The notes: a model not told the origin generated them from the letters alone. Positions 50,639 through 59,910 are shown, counted from the stretch's first letter. The stretch: 64,000 bases of DNA from JACKBJ01 sp964549495 (GCA_964549495.1 CAZJWJ010000010.1:1-64000), one strand, 5' to 3'. Program-made: numbers and translations.

Positions 50639-52207
50639 CTATTCCCGCGCATCGGCCGGGGAAGAACGCCCCGCACAGCGTGTGTCCAGCCGCTCGATGA
50701 AGCCTACGTAGAGCGCCTCCGCCGAGTCGCGCGAGTCGGCGATGGCGGTCAGGCCGAGCTTGCCCAGGCTGCCGATCGAGCCGTACATGTGCAGCACGAT
50801 GCCGGTTTGCGAGGTGTGGTCGAAGTGCAGCCGGTGCTCGCTGACCAGGTCGTGCAGGTCGGTGGGCGTGAGGGCCTTGTAACGCTCGGACTTCAGGGTA
50901 TCGGTGGCCACGTAGGCCTTGGGATGGCCCAGGGCGGTGCGGAAGATGCCCGACTCGGCATCGTGTTCCCCGTCGGTGAGGTACTGCAAGGTCAGGAAGG
51001 GGTGGGTGGTGCCGCCCTTGCGTAGGTTGATCTCGATGGCGTAGGGGGACCATCGGCCGGCCTCGTCCTGAACGACCACGAAGTCCACCGCGAAGCGGCC
51101 GATGACGCCCTCGGCGGCCAGGCGCCGGCCGATCTTCTCGGCCTCGCGCATGATCGCCGGGCCATAGGCCGGGTCGGCCGGGAAGCGCGCGCCCAGGTAG
51201 GTCTGGCCGCCCGGGCCGCCGAGCATCTGGTCGTGGGTCGAGAGCAGCTCGACCTCGCCCAGCGGGCTGATCCGCAGCTGGGCGCTCGGGCTGAGCAGCT
51301 GGCGGCCCTCGATCATCTCCTCGACGATCCCGCCGTAGTCGCCCAGCTTGGCGATGTACCAGTCGTAGTCGACATCGGCTTGCTCGAAGGCCAGCTCGCG
51401 CAGGCGGGCGCGGATGGCGTCGGCTTCGCCCGCGTCGCCGGGCTCCGGCAGACCGGCCAGGCGCAGGCCGGCATTGCCCAGACCCGAGACCCCCTCGTTG
51501 TGCTTGACGATCAGGCGGGACAGCTCCGGTTTGGTCGCCCGCATGCCCCGGATGGCCTCGACCAGCGCGTCTTCGTCGCGCAGGTTCTCGACCCCGATGG
51601 GATGCGCTACGCCCTCCTCGGCAAAGAGCCGCCGGCAACCGCTCTTGGTCCCGAAGCCAAAGTGGCGCGGATCGGCCGCGTACATCGGAATGCCGATCTC
51701 CAGGGCCAGCTGGCGCTCGCGGTCGGTGGTCAAGAAGGGCACCAGGTGGGCCCGATCCAGGTCCGGGATGTGCTCGCGGATGCGCTGGATCATCCGCGGC
51801 CGCGCCAGGAGCTTGTCGACCAGGTGGCCCTGGGAGCTGTCGTCCGGCGAGAGCAGGACCAGGCGCTCGAGGGCATGGCTGGCGGTGACGCTGGGCAGGA
51901 TGTCCAAGTAGTAGTCGACGATGGCCGGCGCGATGGGCGAGGAGCTGAGGTAGAGGATGCGGATGTAGGGCTGGCGCAAGAGGAAGAGCAGGAAGAGCAT
52001 GCGCTGTTCGTAGGCATGCCAGGCCGCGGCCTCCAGCTCCATGTCGACCGTCATCGAGGGCAGCACGACGATGGTGTTGGGCGCTTCCAGATCCTCGCTG
52101 CCCGGATCCGACCGACCGATGTGCTTCCACAGCGGCACCAGCTTGCGTTGCAGGTCGTCGAAGCGCTGCAACATGGCCGCCTGCGCCCCTGCTTCCAACT
52201 TGCCCAT
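50639..52207 (-). CDS. ATP-grasp peptide ligase, PGM1-related
   Basis: 522 residues. The N-terminal domain has NTIVVLPSMTVDMELEAAAWHAYEQRMLFLLFLLRQPYIRILYLSS and PAIVDYYLDILPSVTASHALERLVLLS, a pattern typical of peptide ligases related to PGM1 (pheganomycin). The ATP-grasp region follows with GTKSGCRRLFAEEGV, RLIVKHNEGVSGLGNAG, IVEEMIEG, and a metal-binding EINLRKGGTTHPF. It is expected to form an amide bond using ATP through an acyl-phosphate. Substrates unknown. Start at 52207 follows GGGAGGCAGG; a longer open frame is not supported. A possible promoter (TTGGCC 52298-52293, CAGAAT 52274-52269, spacer 18) precedes it. Confidence 0.82.
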   Translation of the reverse strand: MGKLEAGAQAAMLQRFDDLQRKLVPLWKHIGRSDPGSEDLEAPNTIVVLPSMTVDMELEAAAWHAYEQRMLFLLFLLRQPYIRILYLSSSPIAPAIVDYYLDILPSVTASHALERLVLLSPDDSSQGHLVDKLLARPRMIQRIREHIPDLDRAHLVPFLTTDRERQLALEIGIPMYAADPRHFGFGTKSGCRRLFAEEGVAHPIGVENLRDEDALVEAIRGMRATKPELSRLIVKHNEGVSGLGNAGLRLAGLPEPGDAGEADAIRARLRELAFEQADVDYDWYIAKLGDYGGIVEEMIEGRQLLSPSAQLRISPLGEVELLSTHDQMLGGPGGQTYLGARFPADPAYGPAIMREAEKIGRRLAAEGVIGRFAVDFVVVQDEAGRWSPYAIEINLRKGGTTHPFLTLQYLTDGEHDAESGIFRTALGHPKAYVATDTLKSERYKALTPTDLHDLVSEHRLHFDHTSQTGIVLHMYGSIGSLGKLGLTAIADSRDSAEALYVGFIERLDTRCAGRSSPADARE

Positions 52208-52417
52208 GATCCTGCCTCCCGGCGCCGAGGATGATCGACCCGCGCCCCCGACAGCAGGGCGTGACCGCATTCTGCCAGCGCCGTCACGGTCTGGCCAAGA
52301 CCGCCGGCCGGCCCCCGATGACGACAGCGCAGGATTGCATGACCCGACCGCCGCCCATCTATCATTGTCGGGCTGCACGGACCCGCTCGCCGATTCCGCG
52401 GCGCTTGGAGCCCGGCC

Positions 52418-53479
52418 ATGCCCACAGATCCACCCCGACGCCGACCCAGCCTGCACAAGCCGCCGCTCTTCGTCCTCAGCCTGCTCACCTTCGTCTTGGG
52501 CATCTTCTTGATGAAGGACGGCGCCGCGGCCTTGGGCCCGCTGGTGCGCGAGCGCTTCGCGGTGGGCGGCTTTGCCGACGGGCTGGGCTTCGGCTGGCTG
52601 ATGAGCTACCTGATCCTGAGCGGCTCGCCGGTGGCCGGGGCGGCGATGGCCTTTCTGGATGCCGGGGTGGTCGATCGCTTCGGGGCCTACGGCATGGTGG
52701 TCGGCAGCCGCTTCGGCGGCAGCTTCATCGTGCTCTTCATCGGCTTCGTCTACCTGCTGCGCGGCCGCGACCGCAGCGCCAGTTTGTCGATGGGCATGCT
52801 CTCGCTCTTGGTGGCCGGCAGCGTCCAACTGCCGGCCATCCCGCTGGGCCTGTGGATGGTCGGCGGCGGCTGGCTGGATGGCTGGGACCCCGGCTTCGGG
52901 GCCGGCCTGGCCGACCTGCTCGACCGTTTCTTCGGCCCGCTGACGGCCGCACTGGCCGCAAGGCTGCCGGAATGGGGCGTCTTCCTGGTGGGCCTGGCGG
53001 TGATCTTCGTCAGCTTCAAGCTCTTCGATCTCTCGCTGCCCGAGATGACGCTGCGCGAGAGCCGGGTCGGCCGCGTGGGGGCCTTCGTCTACCGGCCCTG
53101 GGTGATGTTCGTCTTGGGCGGGGCGGTGACCCTGGTGTCGATGTCGGTCAGCATCTCGCTGGGCCTGTTGGTGCCCCTGAGCCAGCGGGGTCTGGTGCGG
53201 CGCGAGAACGTGGTGCCCTACATCATGGGCGCCAACGTCAGCACCTTCATCGACACCCTGCTGGCGGCGGTCTTGATCGGCAACGCGGAGGCCATGGGCG
53301 TGGTGGCGGCCGGCATGCTGTCCTTGGCCATCGTCAGCCTGGGCCTCTTGGCCATCGGCTTCCAGACCTACGAACGCGGGCTGCTGCGCTTCGTCGACGG
53401 CATCCTGGCCTCGCGCCGCAGCCTGGGCATCTTCATGGTTCTGATCTTCGCCTTGCCGGTGCTGCTCCTACTGTGGTAG
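52418..53479 (+). CDS. Na+/phosphate symporter-like membrane protein
   Basis: 353 residues with about eight hydrophobic helices arranged in two similar halves. Each half carries a re-entrant motif of the Na/Pi-cotransporter family: LILSGSPVAGAAMAFLDAG in the first half and YIMGANVSTFIDTLLAAVL in the second. The family imports phosphate with sodium, but related proteins serve other solutes. The Ser/Thr-rich QSSSATT-type motif is altered here, so the substrate is uncertain. A TATCAT box lies at 52360-52365. A universal stress protein gene follows 52 bases later on the same strand. Confidence 0.7.
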   Translation: MPTDPPRRRPSLHKPPLFVLSLLTFVLGIFLMKDGAAALGPLVRERFAVGGFADGLGFGWLMSYLILSGSPVAGAAMAFLDAGVVDRFGAYGMVVGSRFGGSFIVLFIGFVYLLRGRDRSASLSMGMLSLLVAGSVQLPAIPLGLWMVGGGWLDGWDPGFGAGLADLLDRFFGPLTAALAARLPEWGVFLVGLAVIFVSFKLFDLSLPEMTLRESRVGRVGAFVYRPWVMFVLGGAVTLVSMSVSISLGLLVPLSQRGLVRRENVVPYIMGANVSTFIDTLLAAVLIGNAEAMGVVAAGMLSLAIVSLGLLAIGFQTYERGLLRFVDGILASRRSLGIFMVLIFALPVLLLLW

Positions 53480-53531
53480 CCGTCGACGCGGGCGAGGTGC
53501 GAGCGAAGAGGGTATTCCCGAGGAGGGTGGG

Positions 53532-54386
53532 ATGACGACAGGGATGGACATCTTGGTGGCCACCCGCGGCGCCAGTCACTCCAGCTTGGCGCTGGAGCTG
53601 GCGGTGGACCTGGCCCGGCAGCTCGACGCGACGCTGACGGTGCTGACCGTCAGCCGCAACGAGGCCGAGCGCGAGGCCGGCGAGGCGGCCCTGGACGAGG
53701 CGATGCGCCACGTCGGGTCGCGACTCCCCGAGGCGCGCTACCGCTCGCTGCACCGCATCGGCCACTCGGCCGAGGAGATCCTGGACGAATTGGAGAGCGG
53801 TCCCTACGACCTGGCAGTGCTGGGCGAGCGCGAGCACCAGACCCGCCTGACGCGGCTGGTCCTGGGCTCGACGGCCGAGCGGGTCATCGAGCACGCGCCC
53901 TGCGCGGTGGCGGTGGCCAAGGGCCGGGTCGGCCCGGCGCGCCGGCTCCTGCTCTGCGACAGCGGGGTGGCCGAGGCGCCGCTGGTCGAGCTGCTGGCCG
54001 AGCAGCTGCCGGCCCTCCTGCATCGCGCCGAGGCGGTGACCGTGCTGCACGTGATGTCGCAGATGAGCGCCGGCCCGGCCGCCGAGGCCGGTGACCTGAG
54101 CGAGACCGCCGAGGACCTGATGGAGAGCCAGGCCCCCGAGGGCCGCGTCCTGGCCCGCGACGTCGATCGCCTGGCGCGCGAAGGCGTGGCGCCCCACACC
54201 GTCGTCCGCCACGGCCTGGTGGTCGACGAGGTGGTGGCCGAGGCCGAGCGCGGTCGGGCCGACCTGGTGGTCATCGGCGCCAATCGCGGCGACGGCTGGC
54301 GCAAGGTCCTGTTGGGCGATCTGACCCGCGACATCTTCCGCGATCTGCACTGCCCGGTGCTGGTGATGCGCCCGCCGTCGAGTTGA
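53532..54386 (+). CDS. Tandem universal stress protein (UspA-like)
   Basis: 284 residues with two Usp-like halves. The first (about 5-135) has DILVATRGASHSSLALELAVDLARQLDATLTVLTV and the end motif LVLGSTAERVIEHAPCAVAVAKG. The second (about 140-284) ends in DLVVIGANRGDGWRKVLLGDLTRDIFRDLHCPVLVMRP. The second half has the GxxG-like nucleotide region in altered form. The role is probably stress or energy signalling through ATP or AMP binding, possibly tied to the transporter upstream. GAGGAGGGTGGG precedes the ATG. Confidence 0.8.
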   Translation: MTTGMDILVATRGASHSSLALELAVDLARQLDATLTVLTVSRNEAEREAGEAALDEAMRHVGSRLPEARYRSLHRIGHSAEEILDELESGPYDLAVLGEREHQTRLTRLVLGSTAERVIEHAPCAVAVAKGRVGPARRLLLCDSGVAEAPLVELLAEQLPALLHRAEAVTVLHVMSQMSAGPAAEAGDLSETAEDLMESQAPEGRVLARDVDRLAREGVAPHTVVRHGLVVDEVVAEAERGRADLVVIGANRGDGWRKVLLGDLTRDIFRDLHCPVLVMRPPSS

Positions 54387-54405
54387 CCCTGCGGCCGGCC
54401 CGCGA

Positions 54406-54765
54406 TCAGGCTGGCGGTCGCCAGGATTCCGGGAATCGGTGGGCTCGCGAGCCCGCGTCCCAGAGCAAGGGAAAGTGCTCGGTCACGGCGGCCAGTGGCA
54501 CCGGCCCGTAGACGTGCGGAAAGGGCTCGATGCCACCCTCGCAGTTCTCGTAGCGCAGCGGCACGTCCAGCCGCTCGGGATCGACGACCAGGGCGACCAG
54601 GTCGTCGCGTCCCGCGAAACGCAGGGCGGCCACGCGCGGCACTTGCCAGGGCGTCGAGAAGTGGATGTAGCCTTCGCGATCCAGGCTGGACGTTCGGTAC
54701 TGGCCTGCTGCCTGTGCCCGCTGCCAGTCCGCGCGGGTGGCGATGTGGACGATTCGGTGGCTCAT
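54406..54765 (-). CDS. DUF952 family protein
   Basis: 119 residues. Matches the DUF952 pattern: RIVHIATRADWQRAQAAGQYRTSSLDREGYIHFSTPWQV, then LVALVVDPERLDVPLRYENCEGG, FPHVYGPVPLAAVTEHFPLLWD. These small cytosolic proteins have an ADP-ribosyltransferase-like fold in some members but no settled function. It is convergent with the Usp gene and starts just next to hairpin element copy C, whose left arm begins 10 bases upstream of its start. Confidence 0.88.
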   Translation of the reverse strand: MSHRIVHIATRADWQRAQAAGQYRTSSLDREGYIHFSTPWQVPRVAALRFAGRDDLVALVVDPERLDVPLRYENCEGGIEPFPHVYGPVPLAAVTEHFPLLWDAGSRAHRFPESWRPPA

Positions 54766-54774
54766 GCGCCTAGC

Positions 54775-54941
54775 CTAGTGCACCGCCGCAGTGAATCCTA
54801 GGGGCTCGACCGCCGCTGCATCCGCTCCAGCGGCCCGCTGCTCCTCGGCAATGGCGCTGCCATTCCCTCGTCGCATCGAACCCCTGGAACGGCGCATCGA
54901 CGGTCTCGCTACCCCTAGGATTCACTGCGGCGGTGCACTAG
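54775..54941. repeat. Hairpin element copy C (conserved core, perfect 30-bp arms)
   Basis: Perfect 30-bp inverted repeats at 54775-54804 and 54912-54941 enclose a core in the opposite orientation to copies A and B. It contains the same apical block (reverse complement of GAGGGAATGGCAGCGCCATTGCCGA). The internal stem has yet another sequence (CCGTTCCAGGGG with CCGCTGGAGCGG), pairing at 11 of 12 positions. The outer arms are unrelated in sequence to those of copy A. It fills the gap upstream of the DUF952 gene. Confidence 0.8.
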
Positions 54942-54958
54942 CACAGGGGGCCACGGAC

Positions 54959-55066
54959 TCAGTCCGAATCATCGCCATGATCGAAGCTCGACCCGTCGTC
55001 GGGGAGCCACGCATCGTCCGCGAGGATCGCGCGCTTCTCGAGCTTGGATGCTATCGATCGTGACAT
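54959..55066 (-). CDS. Possible small protein of 35 residues
   Basis: An ATG at 55066-55064 is preceded by GGAGGGAG seven bases upstream, a strong ribosome-binding site. The frame encodes 35 residues with a basic start (SRSIASKLEKRA) and an acidic end (SSFDHGDDSD) and stops at 54959. It would be the gene after the LVIVD-repeat protein, 50 bases downstream. No homologue is recognised, and the size makes chance likely enough to keep confidence low. Confidence 0.35.
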   Translation of the reverse strand: MSRSIASKLEKRAILADDAWLPDDGSSFDHGDDSD

Positions 55067-55115
55067 GAACCCGCTCCCTCCGCGCTCGCCGAAATGAAGA
55101 TCCTCGTCCGTGGCA

Positions 55116-57251
55116 TCAACCCGCCCAGTGCAGCCTCCCGATGATCTCCACCGGCCGGTCCGGCTCGATGCGCACCACGACCAAGCCGTCGCCGTGAAGG
55201 ACGATGAGACGGTCGCCGGCAAAGGCCAGATCGGTGACCGCCGCCGGCATGGGCAGCAGGGCGGTCTCGCGCGCGCAGCGCGGGGCATCCAGCTTCAGGA
55301 TGCGCAGGCCGGCCGCGTCGGCCGTGGCCAGATGCTGACCGTCGATGGCCAGGGCGAAGACGTCGTAGAGCGGACCGTAGCTCGATGTTGGACCGCGTTC
55401 TGGCTTCTCGTTCCAGCGATGGACGTCGATTCCGAAGAAGTCGTTGCCTACCGCCAAGCGCGCGCCGTCGATGGCGATCCTGCCACCGAAGATGGGCAAG
55501 CGCTCCGACGGGATCGGCATCGTGGCCCCGTCGAGATCCCAGATCAGCAGCTCGCCCGCATCCGTGGAGGCGGCCAGCCTGCGGCCATCCGCTGCCAGGC
55601 CGAGGACCGAGCCCTCGACGGGCAAGGGCTCGACGACGCGCGGCGCCCGAGGGTCCGAAACGTCGACGCGCTTCAAAGGATCCCGGTCGAATCGGGTGTT
55701 CACGAAGAGCTCGTCGCCATGCGCCACGACCCCGAAGGCAATGTCCCAGGCCTCCGGCAAGTGGGCGATGCGCTGCGGGCTGGCCGGATCGGTCAGATCG
55801 AAGACCTGCAGGCTCGCGCCACCCTCGATTCCGAGGATCGCTTCCCAGCTGCGCGCGCCGACCAGGAAGGCCAGGCCATCGCGCACGGCCAGGGCTTCGG
55901 CCGGCTCGCCACCGGCGGACAGCTCGCGGGGCCGGCTTGGATTGGAGAGATCGACGCTGACCAACCCGCGATAGACATCGGCGACGTAGGCCGTGGCTCC
56001 ATCGACCACCACGGATCGGCCCCAGGCGCGCGTCCGCTCGGGGCCGAAGCTGGCGGTGGGCGCGGCGGGATCGGCGGCGTCGTAGGCGTGCAGACCGTCC
56101 GAGGCGCCGATCAGAAGCCGATCGCCGGCCCAGGAGACATCGTAGGCCTCCGAGTCCGGCACGATGCTGGACAGGTGCCGCGGGGGATCGCCGCCGCGCG
56201 TGTCGAAGAGGGCCACGGAGTTGTCCTCGCCATCCGGCGCGACCACGACCGCCAAGCGGTCGGCTTCCCAGGCCAGGTCGAAGACCCGCCCTGTCACCGA
56301 GAACGCGCCGGCTTCTTCGAGCCGCGCGGAGCCGTCCAGTTGGAATCGGAGTACTTCGCCGCCGTAGAGCGATAGGAAGACGGACGAACCGGCCGGCACC
56401 ATCGCCGAAGGATGGCCGGGCAGGCGCAGCCCCCGGCCCAGGGGCGTCGGGTTGTCCGGGTCGTCGAGCGACATGAGCCGCAACTCGATCTCCGGCGCGA
56501 ATTCCAGGGGCGTCCGATCGTGCCATACCAACAGCCGGCCTTGCCAGGGCATGACGCCCACCACCGTATCCGGATGTCCGCCGACCTGGCGCGGATGGGC
56601 CGGATCGGTCAGATCGAAGACCTTCAGGCCCTCGGCCGCGGCGGCGGCGTAGAGCCGGCCACCCCAGACCACGATCCCCGCCAGGTGCGGTGTTTCCGCC
56701 GCGATCTCGAAGCGTGCGCCCTCGAGCGGAAGGCTCGGCTCTCTCAGATCGATGACCAGGACTTCGATGGCCGCCGAGCTGAGGGAGTCGTCGACCACCG
56801 GCACGTAAGCGAAGTCACCGTGCACCTGGACATCCACCGCAAAGCCCTGGAAGACGTCGGTCCGACCGATCAGCCGCCCGGCACCTGCCGCGGAGAGGTC
56901 GTATACGGCCAGCCGGCTGTACTCCCCGGCCATCCAGGTCAGGACATAGGCCCGATCCCCGAAGACTTCGACGATCGCTCCCTCGGTGTAGGATTCGTCG
57001 TATACGAGCCCGGGGGTGCCGGCCGTGGGTGGCTGGCAGCCTGCCGCCTGCCTGGCGGACAGGATTGGAAGAAAGACCGTCGACGGGTCTGCCGGCGCCG
57101 GTGCTTGCGCCGCGAGCTTGGCAGCCGGCAGCGGCCCACCGGAGCTGAGGAGGAGTAGCAGCAGGTAGAGCGCGGCGACCGAAACGGTGGCGGCCACGAC
57201 GAGCACCAATCGCGACCGAATCTGGCGGCGAAGCCTGCCATGAGGGGCCAT
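55116..57251 (-). CDS. Secreted LVIVD-repeat beta-propeller protein
   Basis: 711 residues. A basic N-terminus and one transmembrane/signal helix (LVLVVAATVSVAALYLLLLLL) are followed by PSTVFLPILSARQAAGC, an LP motif with Cys. The rest is a series of LVIVD-type repeats such as GLKVFDLTDPAHPRQVGG, GLVSVDLSNPSRPRELS and SLQVFDLTDPASPQRIA, separated by strand pairs (GDRAYVLT, GRLYAAAA, GDRLLIG), building one or two propellers. Such proteins are thought to mediate surface interactions. A GGAG precedes the ATG. It is the last of three large secreted-protein genes on this strand and is transcribed toward hairpin element copy C. Confidence 0.78.
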   Translation of the reverse strand: MAPHGRLRRQIRSRLVLVVAATVSVAALYLLLLLLSSGGPLPAAKLAAQAPAPADPSTVFLPILSARQAAGCQPPTAGTPGLVYDESYTEGAIVEVFGDRAYVLTWMAGEYSRLAVYDLSAAGAGRLIGRTDVFQGFAVDVQVHGDFAYVPVVDDSLSSAAIEVLVIDLREPSLPLEGARFEIAAETPHLAGIVVWGGRLYAAAAAEGLKVFDLTDPAHPRQVGGHPDTVVGVMPWQGRLLVWHDRTPLEFAPEIELRLMSLDDPDNPTPLGRGLRLPGHPSAMVPAGSSVFLSLYGGEVLRFQLDGSARLEEAGAFSVTGRVFDLAWEADRLAVVVAPDGEDNSVALFDTRGGDPPRHLSSIVPDSEAYDVSWAGDRLLIGASDGLHAYDAADPAAPTASFGPERTRAWGRSVVVDGATAYVADVYRGLVSVDLSNPSRPRELSAGGEPAEALAVRDGLAFLVGARSWEAILGIEGGASLQVFDLTDPASPQRIAHLPEAWDIAFGVVAHGDELFVNTRFDRDPLKRVDVSDPRAPRVVEPLPVEGSVLGLAADGRRLAASTDAGELLIWDLDGATMPIPSERLPIFGGRIAIDGARLAVGNDFFGIDVHRWNEKPERGPTSSYGPLYDVFALAIDGQHLATADAAGLRILKLDAPRCARETALLPMPAAVTDLAFAGDRLIVLHGDGLVVVRIEPDRPVEIIGRLHWAG

Positions 57252-57290
57252 GATCTCCGTCCTCGTCGTTACCCATTCCCTCTTCGTTCT

Positions 57291-57395
57291 CTATGGCATC
57301 AAGGTAGCACAAGGTTCGTCCTCGAGACCCAGCCGCTCGCGCAATTCGGCACGGGCGGCGTGGTAGGATAGTCGTTATCCAGGCCCTCGACCCGA
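57291..57395 (-). pseudogene. Relic of a SigJ-like sigma factor gene (C-terminal fragment)
   Basis: The stretch 57314-57390 resembles 62012-62088 inside the intact sigma factor gene. Read on the minus strand it gives VEGLDNDYP, then after a frame change YHAARAELRERLGLEDE, matching IEGLDDYHPYHAARADLLERLGRRDE of the intact protein. No start or further domain remains. It lies in the gap between two propeller genes and is probably the remnant of a duplicated or horizontally acquired copy. Confidence 0.6.
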
Positions 57396-57483
57396 CCGAT
57401 GTCGGAATCGGCCATCGATAGGATCCGATAGAGGGCCTTTGGATCGAGGATCCGGCTCCAGGTTGGTGGACCGACACATGGGT

Positions 57484-59844
57484 CTACGGTGCCACGAAAG
57501 GCAGAAAGCGCTCCTTGCGACGCAGAACCTCCTCCAGCGTGCTCGGCCACTCCTCGGCCACATGGACCCGCAGCCGGCCCGAGCGATCGGCGAGAACCAA
57601 GTCGCCAGTAGGTAGGAGCGCGGGGGCCGAACCCGATGACGTGTGGCCGAAGAAGGTCCAACTGGCACCGAAGTCCTGGGAACGATAGAGGCTCTCGTCC
57701 GGGAAGTGATCCAGATGCAGCAGCAAGTCGGCGCCGTTCTCGCCGAAGGGGCCGAGAAGCGCTTTGAAGCGCGGGTAGCTGTCGCCTGCATTGTGCTGCA
57801 CCTGCGCCCAGCTCCGCCCGAGGTCTTGTGAGCGGTAGAGCCCGCCGCCGCTGTAGGGAGCCCCCTGATTGACCGTTCCGAGACCGCCCGCGACAAAGGC
57901 CAGCAGGACCGGCGAGCGAGCAGACGGTGTGCGGATCGTTCGAAGTGCTGCCCCCATCCATTGGTCTTCGTGCTGGCCTAATGGAAGGTGCCCGACGGCC
58001 TGCCATGAGCGTCCGGCATCGTCGGATTGAAGCAGGTTCCCGGTGTAGATCCTGAAGGCCCACATCCGTCGATCCGTCTCGAAGTCGGGCGATAGGGCCA
58101 GCGCCGTCAGGCGGCCCATTCCTTGCCAGCTGCTCCCGCCATCCTCGGATCGCCACGCGGTGTGGGCCGGCACGCCCCAACCGCTTTCTTGGTCCGGGTC
58201 GTAGAAGGGCGTGGAGACACCATCGGCGAAGGCCAGACCGTCGGTCCCGAATCCGGGCGAGAGGTGGAGTGCCTCGATCCAGCGCGAGTCGGGACCGTAT
58301 GCGGCCGGCCGCCAGACACGGCCGCCATCGGTCGAGCGATAGATGCCGCTGCCTCGGGAGGAGGCCAGCAGGGTTCGATCCCGTGCGAAATCGGGCGAGA
58401 TCGCCAGGTCGCTGATCTGGTCCGAGCGAGGGATGCCGGTACTGGCCTGTTTCCAGCTGCGGCCCATGTCTTCGGTGAGCAGGAGATCGATGGGTCGATA
58501 GGAAGCTGGAAAGTCGGATAGCGCAAAGACCCGTTGCTCGTCGATAGGGAAGAGTCGTCCGAAGACCCAGCCCCAGTCATGCGGCTGGGCATCCTGGGCG
58601 GGACTGGGTGCCGGCGGCAAGACATCGCGTGCGGGCCGGGCTACGAGCTGGCCATCGTGAACGCTCAGGCGCCGGCCGTCCAGGACGGGCAAGCTGAGAT
58701 CGAAGGACGGGTCGACGGGCAACTCGCCCGCGAAACGCTGCGAGTCATCCTCGAGATCGAAGGCGAAGGCTCGGTCGCCGAGGAGCAGATAGCGCAGCCC
58801 CGCATCCCGATCGATGGCCAAGCGAGGCCCGGACCACTTGCGCATGGTATAGGCGGCATCCCAGGCGTGGATGTGTTCGATCGGCTCCCCCTCACGCCAG
58901 AGCCGGCTGTCGAGGCCGGGCTTCTTGTGCATCCCATCCAGGGTCCATAGATGCCCGTCCCATGCCACCAGGTCCCAGAATCGGCCCATCACCCCCTGTT
59001 CGAGGAAGATGCGGTCCCGATCGAGGTCGTATCCCATCAGGCGCGTGCTGGTCAGGTAGGCGGGGATCTCGGAGTCGAAGGCCTGTAGGTAGAGCCAGCC
59101 GCGACTGGGGTCGAGGATTGCGCCGCGGATGTAGCCGAGGCTGGGGTCGTCGTAGGGGCGCAGCCGGTGCAGGCGACGCGCCCTGGCTGGTTCGAGCACG
59201 TGGATGTCGTCGTCGCGGAAGGCCAGCACCTGCCCGCTGCGCGGCTCGACGATGGGTGGCACCGAGATCAGACCGAAGACCAACTCTCCTGCCTCGTCGT
59301 CGGGTGGTGGGAGGGCGATGACGGAGCGGAGTGTCAGGTTGTCCAGGTCGTAGGTATACAGGCCGCGTGCGGGCACGTCGACGTGCAGCCGGCGGCGCTC
59401 GGGATCGATGGCGAACGGGCCGGCCGGTTCGATGGTGTCGATGAGCACTCCGAGCTTGGCCGACAGGAGTAGGATGGCCTCTCGCCCCGCACTCCGGCCC
59501 CGTGCCAGCACTTGCTCTCCTCGAGGATCGAGCGTCAGCGGGCCATCGATTTGATACGGCTGGTGGATCAACGAAGCCAGTGGGAGGCGTACGTGCTCGG
59601 TTGGCTCGGCGACCGACGACCAGGGGCTGCCACCGGCTGCCGATGGGTGGCTGGCTGTCGAATCCTCGGTGGCCGACGGCGCTCTCGGTGGATCGGTTTG
59701 ACGCGAGAGATCGTCGGTCGACACTCGTCCAGAACAGGCCTCGATGGTCAGCAGCAGGACCAGGAAGGCTCGGTATCGGAGTGGGTTGGGAACCAGCCGA
59801 GGGCGAGAGAAGATCGGGATTCCGATTCCAAGGTTGTCTAGCAC
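57484..59844 (-). CDS. Secreted BNR/sortilin-like repeat protein
   Basis: 786 residues. A hydrophobic segment (FLVLLLTIEAC, weak lipobox at Cys37) follows a short basic start. An Ala/Ser/Thr linker leads to a propeller-like part (about 90-430, LTLDPRGEQVLARGRSAGREAIL, RRRLHVDVPARGLYTYDL). A second propeller carries BNR/Asp-box style repeats: TEDMGRSWKQAS, YRSTDGGRVWRP, WRSEDGGSSWQG, LQSDDAGRSWQAVG, YRSQDLGRSWAQV, YRSQDFGASWTFFG. The protein ends in KERFLPFVAP, a terminal LP motif. Sialidase-type repeats without catalytic residues suggest a binding role outside the cell. A GTG start follows GGGAGGTGG. Confidence 0.78.
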   Translation of the reverse strand: MLDNLGIGIPIFSRPRLVPNPLRYRAFLVLLLTIEACSGRVSTDDLSRQTDPPRAPSATEDSTASHPSAAGGSPWSSVAEPTEHVRLPLASLIHQPYQIDGPLTLDPRGEQVLARGRSAGREAILLLSAKLGVLIDTIEPAGPFAIDPERRRLHVDVPARGLYTYDLDNLTLRSVIALPPPDDEAGELVFGLISVPPIVEPRSGQVLAFRDDDIHVLEPARARRLHRLRPYDDPSLGYIRGAILDPSRGWLYLQAFDSEIPAYLTSTRLMGYDLDRDRIFLEQGVMGRFWDLVAWDGHLWTLDGMHKKPGLDSRLWREGEPIEHIHAWDAAYTMRKWSGPRLAIDRDAGLRYLLLGDRAFAFDLEDDSQRFAGELPVDPSFDLSLPVLDGRRLSVHDGQLVARPARDVLPPAPSPAQDAQPHDWGWVFGRLFPIDEQRVFALSDFPASYRPIDLLLTEDMGRSWKQASTGIPRSDQISDLAISPDFARDRTLLASSRGSGIYRSTDGGRVWRPAAYGPDSRWIEALHLSPGFGTDGLAFADGVSTPFYDPDQESGWGVPAHTAWRSEDGGSSWQGMGRLTALALSPDFETDRRMWAFRIYTGNLLQSDDAGRSWQAVGHLPLGQHEDQWMGAALRTIRTPSARSPVLLAFVAGGLGTVNQGAPYSGGGLYRSQDLGRSWAQVQHNAGDSYPRFKALLGPFGENGADLLLHLDHFPDESLYRSQDFGASWTFFGHTSSGSAPALLPTGDLVLADRSGRLRVHVAEEWPSTLEEVLRRKERFLPFVAP

Positions 59845-59910
59845 GTACCACCTCCCTGCGCCACAATAGAGGTATCGACATGAACGTACCCGTCGATTGG
59901 CCGCTGCCTG

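Noticed and set aside
49311..52130. Very long open frame antisense to the monooxygenase and ligase genes
   Set aside because: It is a high-GC shadow frame, Arg/Pro/Gly-rich, over two recognisable genes on the same strand in another phase.
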